NCBI RefSeq assembly: GCF_041431135.1
Contig: NZ_CP107799.1
Location: forward strand, 2,790,001-2,854,000
Source: Streptomyces sp. NBC_00554
Lineage (GTDB): Bacteria > Actinomycetota > Actinomycetes > Streptomycetales > Streptomycetaceae
Length of the DNA: 64,000 nucleotides
Direction: 5' to 3'
A program made the position numbers and the translations under genes. Numbering within the stretch: position 1 is the first letter of the stretch; the number at the start of each line of letters is the position of its first letter. Shown here piece by piece: positions 61,063-64,000 of the stretch. The notes under the pieces were generated by a model. It searched no databases. It saw nothing but the letters and a program-made list of their open reading frames with translations, and was not told where the DNA came from.

Positions 61063-62478
61063 CTAGCCCATCTCTTCCAGCGTCTTCCCCTTGGTCTCCT
61101 TCACGTACTTGAGCACGAAGGGGATGGAGAGCGCGGCGAAGATCGTGTAGATCACGTAGGTCGCGGAGAGGTTCCAGTCGGCCAGCGACGGGAAGCTCGC
61201 GGTGATGGCCCAGTTGGCGATCCACTGCGCGGAGGCGGCGACGCCGAGCGCGGCGGCGCGGATCCTGTTCGGGAACATCTCGCCGAGGAAGACCCAGACC
61301 ACGACACCCCAGGAGAGGGCGAAGAAGAGGACGAAGACGTGGGCGGCGATCAGGGCGACCCAGCCCTGGGTGGCCGGCAGCTTGCCATCCACCAGGTCGA
61401 AGGAGAAGGCCCAGGCCTCCAAGCCGAGCCCGATGACCATGCCCACGGAGCCGATGAGAGCGAGCGGCTTACGGCCGATCCGGTCGACGAAGATCATGGC
61501 GATCACGGTGCCGATGATGTTGATGATCGACGTCGTGAACGAGTAGAGGAACGAATCGGTCGGGTCGACGCCGACCGACTGCCACAGCGTGGAGGAGTAG
61601 TAGAACGCGACGTTGATGCCGACGAACTGCTGGAAGACCGAGAGGCCGATGCCGACCCAGACGATCGGCTTGAAGAAGAACGTGCCGCCGAGCAGGTCCT
61701 TGAAGGTCGACTTGTGCTCACTCTTCATGGCGTGATCGATCTCGGCGACGCGGACGTCCAGGTCGATCTTGTCGCCCTCGACCTCCTTGAGCACCTCACG
61801 GGCACGCTCGTCCCGGCCCACGGAGATCAGGAAGCGCGGCGACTCGGGGATCACGAAGGAGAGCAGACCGTAGAGGATGGCCGGGATGACCATGACGCCG
61901 AGCATGACCTGCCAGGCTTCGAGGCCCATGACCTGACCGCGCTGGTCACCGTCGGCGGCGTTCAGGATGCCCCAGTTGACCAGCTGCGAGATGGCGATGC
62001 CGATCACGATGGCGGCCTGCTGGAAGGAGCCGAGGCGCCCGCGGTACGCGGCAGGCGCAACCTCGGCGATGTAGGCGGGGCCGATGACGGAGGCCATGCC
62101 GATGGCGAAACCGCCGATGATCCGCCAGAAGGCGAGGTCGTACAGGGAGAAGGGCAGCGCGGACCCGACGGCGCTGACCGTGAACATGACGGCCGAGATC
62201 TGCATACAGCGGATGCGGCCGATGCGGTCGGCTATACGGCCCGCGGTCGCCGCGCCGATGGCACAGCCGATCAGTGCGATGGCGATGACCTGGGCCAGCG
62301 CCGCCGAGCCGATGTCGTACCGGCTTCGGATGGCCTCGACGGCGCCGTTGATCACGGCACTGTCGTAGCCGAAGAGGAACCCGCCCATCGCGGCCGCCGC
62401 CGCGATGAAGATGACGTGCCCGAGATGCTCGGGATGAGCCTCTCGGGCTCCTGACTTGGGGGGCGCTGTGCTGGTCAC
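61063..62478 (-). CDS. glcP: Sugar porter of the MFS, glucose permease GlcP type
   Basis: A 471-residue proton-sugar symporter with twelve membrane segments. Signature loops are GRIADRIGR after TM2, YIAEVAPAAYRGRL between TM4 and TM5, VIPESPRFLISVGR after TM6, QQFVGINVAFYYSSTLW in TM7 and VDRIGRKPLAL after TM8. It corresponds in position and sequence features to GlcP1 of S. coelicolor (SCO5578), the main glucose uptake system. The start at 62478 has GAGG upstream. The 255-bp upstream gap contains repeated CTTCAAG-like half-sites. Confidence 0.92.
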   Translation of the reverse strand: MTSTAPPKSGAREAHPEHLGHVIFIAAAAAMGGFLFGYDSAVINGAVEAIRSRYDIGSAALAQVIAIALIGCAIGAATAGRIADRIGRIRCMQISAVMFTVSAVGSALPFSLYDLAFWRIIGGFAIGMASVIGPAYIAEVAPAAYRGRLGSFQQAAIVIGIAISQLVNWGILNAADGDQRGQVMGLEAWQVMLGVMVIPAILYGLLSFVIPESPRFLISVGRDERAREVLKEVEGDKIDLDVRVAEIDHAMKSEHKSTFKDLLGGTFFFKPIVWVGIGLSVFQQFVGINVAFYYSSTLWQSVGVDPTDSFLYSFTTSIINIIGTVIAMIFVDRIGRKPLALIGSVGMVIGLGLEAWAFSFDLVDGKLPATQGWVALIAAHVFVLFFALSWGVVVWVFLGEMFPNRIRAAALGVAASAQWIANWAITASFPSLADWNLSATYVIYTIFAALSIPFVLKYVKETKGKTLEEMG

Positions 62479-62733
62479 GTGTAACTCCTCGGGCCACCGG
62501 CCTCACTGCCGGGGGTGTGGGGCGAGCCCTTCAAGTGGTCATACAAGTGGCGCACAACTTCACGCCGCCCACCACCTGAAGGTAAAAGCAACGTTGCAGA
62601 GACTATGCCTTCAAGTTTCGAAGTCAACAGTCCGCTTGCTGTGAATTTTAGGCGCAGGGATGACCATCACTCGTTCAATACTTGAACTCAAGCGGAAGCC
62701 CAGGTCACGACCCGTGTGGGCTACACGCATCCC
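62479..62733. promoter_or_regulatory. glcP upstream region with repeated CTTCAAG/CTTGAA half-sites
   Basis: The gap between smc and glcP is AT-richer than its flanks. It contains CTTCAAG at about 62530 and 62610, the near-palindrome CTTCAAGTTTCGAAG at about 62610, and CTTGAACTCAAG at about 62681. These could be operator half-sites for a sugar regulator. No gene is present. Confidence 0.45.
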
Positions 62734-64000
62734 CTAGCGAAGTCGCTGGCTGATGACCTTTGACACACCGTCGCCCTGCATCGAGACGCCGTACAACGCG
62801 TCGGCGACCTCCATCGTGCGCTTCTGGTGCGTGATCACGATCAGCTGCGAGGCCTCCTGCAGCTCCTGCATGATCCGGATCAGCCGCTGGAGGTTGGTGT
62901 CGTCGAGCGCCGCCTCGACCTCGTCCATCACATAGAACGGACTGGGCCGCGCCTTGAAGATCGACACGAGCAGGGCCACGGCGGTCAGGGACCGTTCGCC
63001 ACCGGAGAGCAGGCTCAGCCGCTTGACCTTCTTGCCCGGAGGACGGGCCTCCACATCGACGCCCGTGGTGAGCATGTTGTCGGGATCGGTCAGGATCAGC
63101 CGCCCCTCCCCGCCCGGGAACAGCCGGCTGAAGACCCCCTCGAACTGCCGGGCGGTGTCCCGGTACGCCTCGGTGAAGACCTGCTCGACGCGCTCGTCGA
63201 CCTCCTTCACCACTTGAAGCAGGTCCGTGCGCGTCTTCTTGAGGTCCTCCAACTGCTCGCTGAGGAACTTGTGGCGCTCCTCCAGCGCGGCGAACTCCTC
63301 AAGGGCGAGCGGGTTGACCTTCCCGAGCTGCTGGTACGCCCGTTCGGCTGACTTGAGCCGCCGCTCCTGCTCGGCGCGGTGGAACGGCCGGGGCTGGTTG
63401 CGCGGGTGCTCCGGGTCCTCGGGCAGTTCCTCACCCTCGGCGGGGAGCGAGGGCGGCACCGGCTGCTGCGGGCCGTAGTCGGCCACCAGACCCGCCGGTT
63501 CGACACCCATCTCCTCCAGCGCCTTCGACTCCAGCTGCTCGATGCGCATCCGCTTCTCGGCGCCGAGCACCTCACCGCGGTGAACCGAATCCGTGAGTTT
63601 GTCGAGCTCGCCCTTGAGGTCGCGTCCTTCGTTGCGGGCGACACCGAGCGCCTGCTCCCGGTGGGCCTTGGCGTTCTCGGCGGCGGCCCGCTCCTCCTGG
63701 GCCCTGGTCAGCGAGACCTCGACGTGCGCGAGCAGCTGCCGCGCGCCGGAGGCGACGGCCTCGGCGACCGCTGCCTCGTGCCGCAGCCTGGCCCGCCGCT
63801 GCTCGGCACGCGCGCGTGCCTCGCGTTCGGCCCGCGCGGCCTTGTCGAGTCCGTCGGCCCGCCCGGCGAGCCCCTTGACCCGCTCCTCGTGCGTACGCAC
63901 CTGGAGCCGGGCCTCCATCTCGGTCTGCCGCGCGTTGGCGCCATCGGCGGCCAGCCGGTCCCGTACGCCGGTGTCGGGCTCCTCCTCCACCGGCATCTCC
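62734..64000 (-). CDS. smc: Chromosome segregation ATPase Smc, C-terminal part (cut by window edge)
   Basis: About 422 C-terminal residues of a protein of about 1190. A long coiled coil (KAARAEREARARAEQRRARL, EERAAAENAKAHREQALGV) leads to the C-terminal head: KVNPLALEEFAALEERHKFL, the signature LSLLSGGERSLTAVALLVSIF in short runs, Walker B FYVMDEVEAALDDTN, and the D- and H-loops to VITHQKRTMEVAD. It forms condensin with ScpA and ScpB. The ABC signature (LLSGGERSLTA) is normal. The rest of the gene lies beyond the right edge. Confidence 0.97.
   Translation of the reverse strand, partial: EMPVEEEPDTGVRDRLAADGANARQTEMEARLQVRTHEERVKGLAGRADGLDKAARAEREARARAEQRRARLRHEAAVAEAVASGARQLLAHVEVSLTRAQEERAAAENAKAHREQALGVARNEGRDLKGELDKLTDSVHRGEVLGAEKRMRIEQLESKALEEMGVEPAGLVADYGPQQPVPPSLPAEGEELPEDPEHPRNQPRPFHRAEQERRLKSAERAYQQLGKVNPLALEEFAALEERHKFLSEQLEDLKKTRTDLLQVVKEVDERVEQVFTEAYRDTARQFEGVFSRLFPGGEGRLILTDPDNMLTTGVDVEARPPGKKVKRLSLLSGGERSLTAVALLVSIFKARPSPFYVMDEVEAALDDTNLQRLIRIMQELQEASQLIVITHQKRTMEVADALYGVSMQGDGVSKVISQRLR

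Overview
The window is chromosomal DNA from a Streptomyces species. The evidence is very high G+C with matching third-position bias, the sporulation sigma factor gene whiG, nsdA, four consecutive type I signal peptidase genes, actinobacterial glnD-glnK-amtB, an LAETG sortase substrate, and frequent GTG starts. From about 6.6 kb to the right end the order follows, in reverse, the conserved core arm known from S. coelicolor (from memory, smc SCO5577, nsdA SCO5582, ffh SCO5586, whiG SCO5621, rpsB SCO5624 and then the SCO5655-5658 polyamine genes).

Regions. (1) 0-6.6 kb is an accessory or eroding segment. It holds a truncated membrane protein with a divergent MarR regulator, a recombination scar joining pieces of two flavin oxidoreductase genes next to a flavin reductase lacking its N-terminal strand, a two-domain lipoprotein, a secreted endo H, and a TetR/SDR pair separated by three helically phased operator copies. 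(2) 6.6-14.4 kb is a polyamine/GABA catabolic neighbourhood: PotD-like lipoprotein, aminobutyraldehyde dehydrogenase, Lrp regulator and class III aminotransferase. A CutRS-like two-component system with a divergent exported protein is embedded in it. (3) 14.4-20.2 kb has an ABC transporter with a degenerate signature motif, a VOC protein, a LOG-family protein, an LAETG surface protein and a mycothiol-dependent-type protein. (4) 20.3-24.3 kb is a thiamine ABC transporter operon under a TPP riboswitch. (5) 24.3-33 kb carries rlmN, cdsA, frr, pyrH, tsf, rpsB, an M23 peptidase, a TetR gene and whiG. (6) 33.3-43.7 kb carries dprA-comM-yraN, a DUF2469 gene, a Nudix gene, sipZ-Y-X-W, rplS, trmD, rimM, khpA and rpsP. 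(7) 44-49.5 kb has a SprT-like protein, an archaeal-type prolyl-tRNA synthetase, a methyltransferase and an FtsH paralogue. (8) 49.6-64 kb has ffh, a two-repeat CRISPR relic, glnD-glnK-amtB behind a GlnR box, nsdA, an apparently catalytically dead prim-pol protein, ftsY, an LLM oxidoreductase, a glcP-type sugar permease and the 3' part of smc.

Functionally, most of the window is housekeeping: translation (rpsP, rplS, rpsB, tsf, frr, trmD, rimM, rlmN, proS), protein export and membrane targeting (ffh, ftsY, four signal peptidases, ftsH), nitrogen control, and development (whiG, nsdA). I did not find one large unknown system. The most unusual items are the CRISPR relic, the flavoenzyme scar, the phased TetR operators, several exact-period tandem repeats between core genes, the sipX reading frame that runs into sipY, the ABC ATPase without a normal signature motif, and the two-component system with its divergent exported partner.
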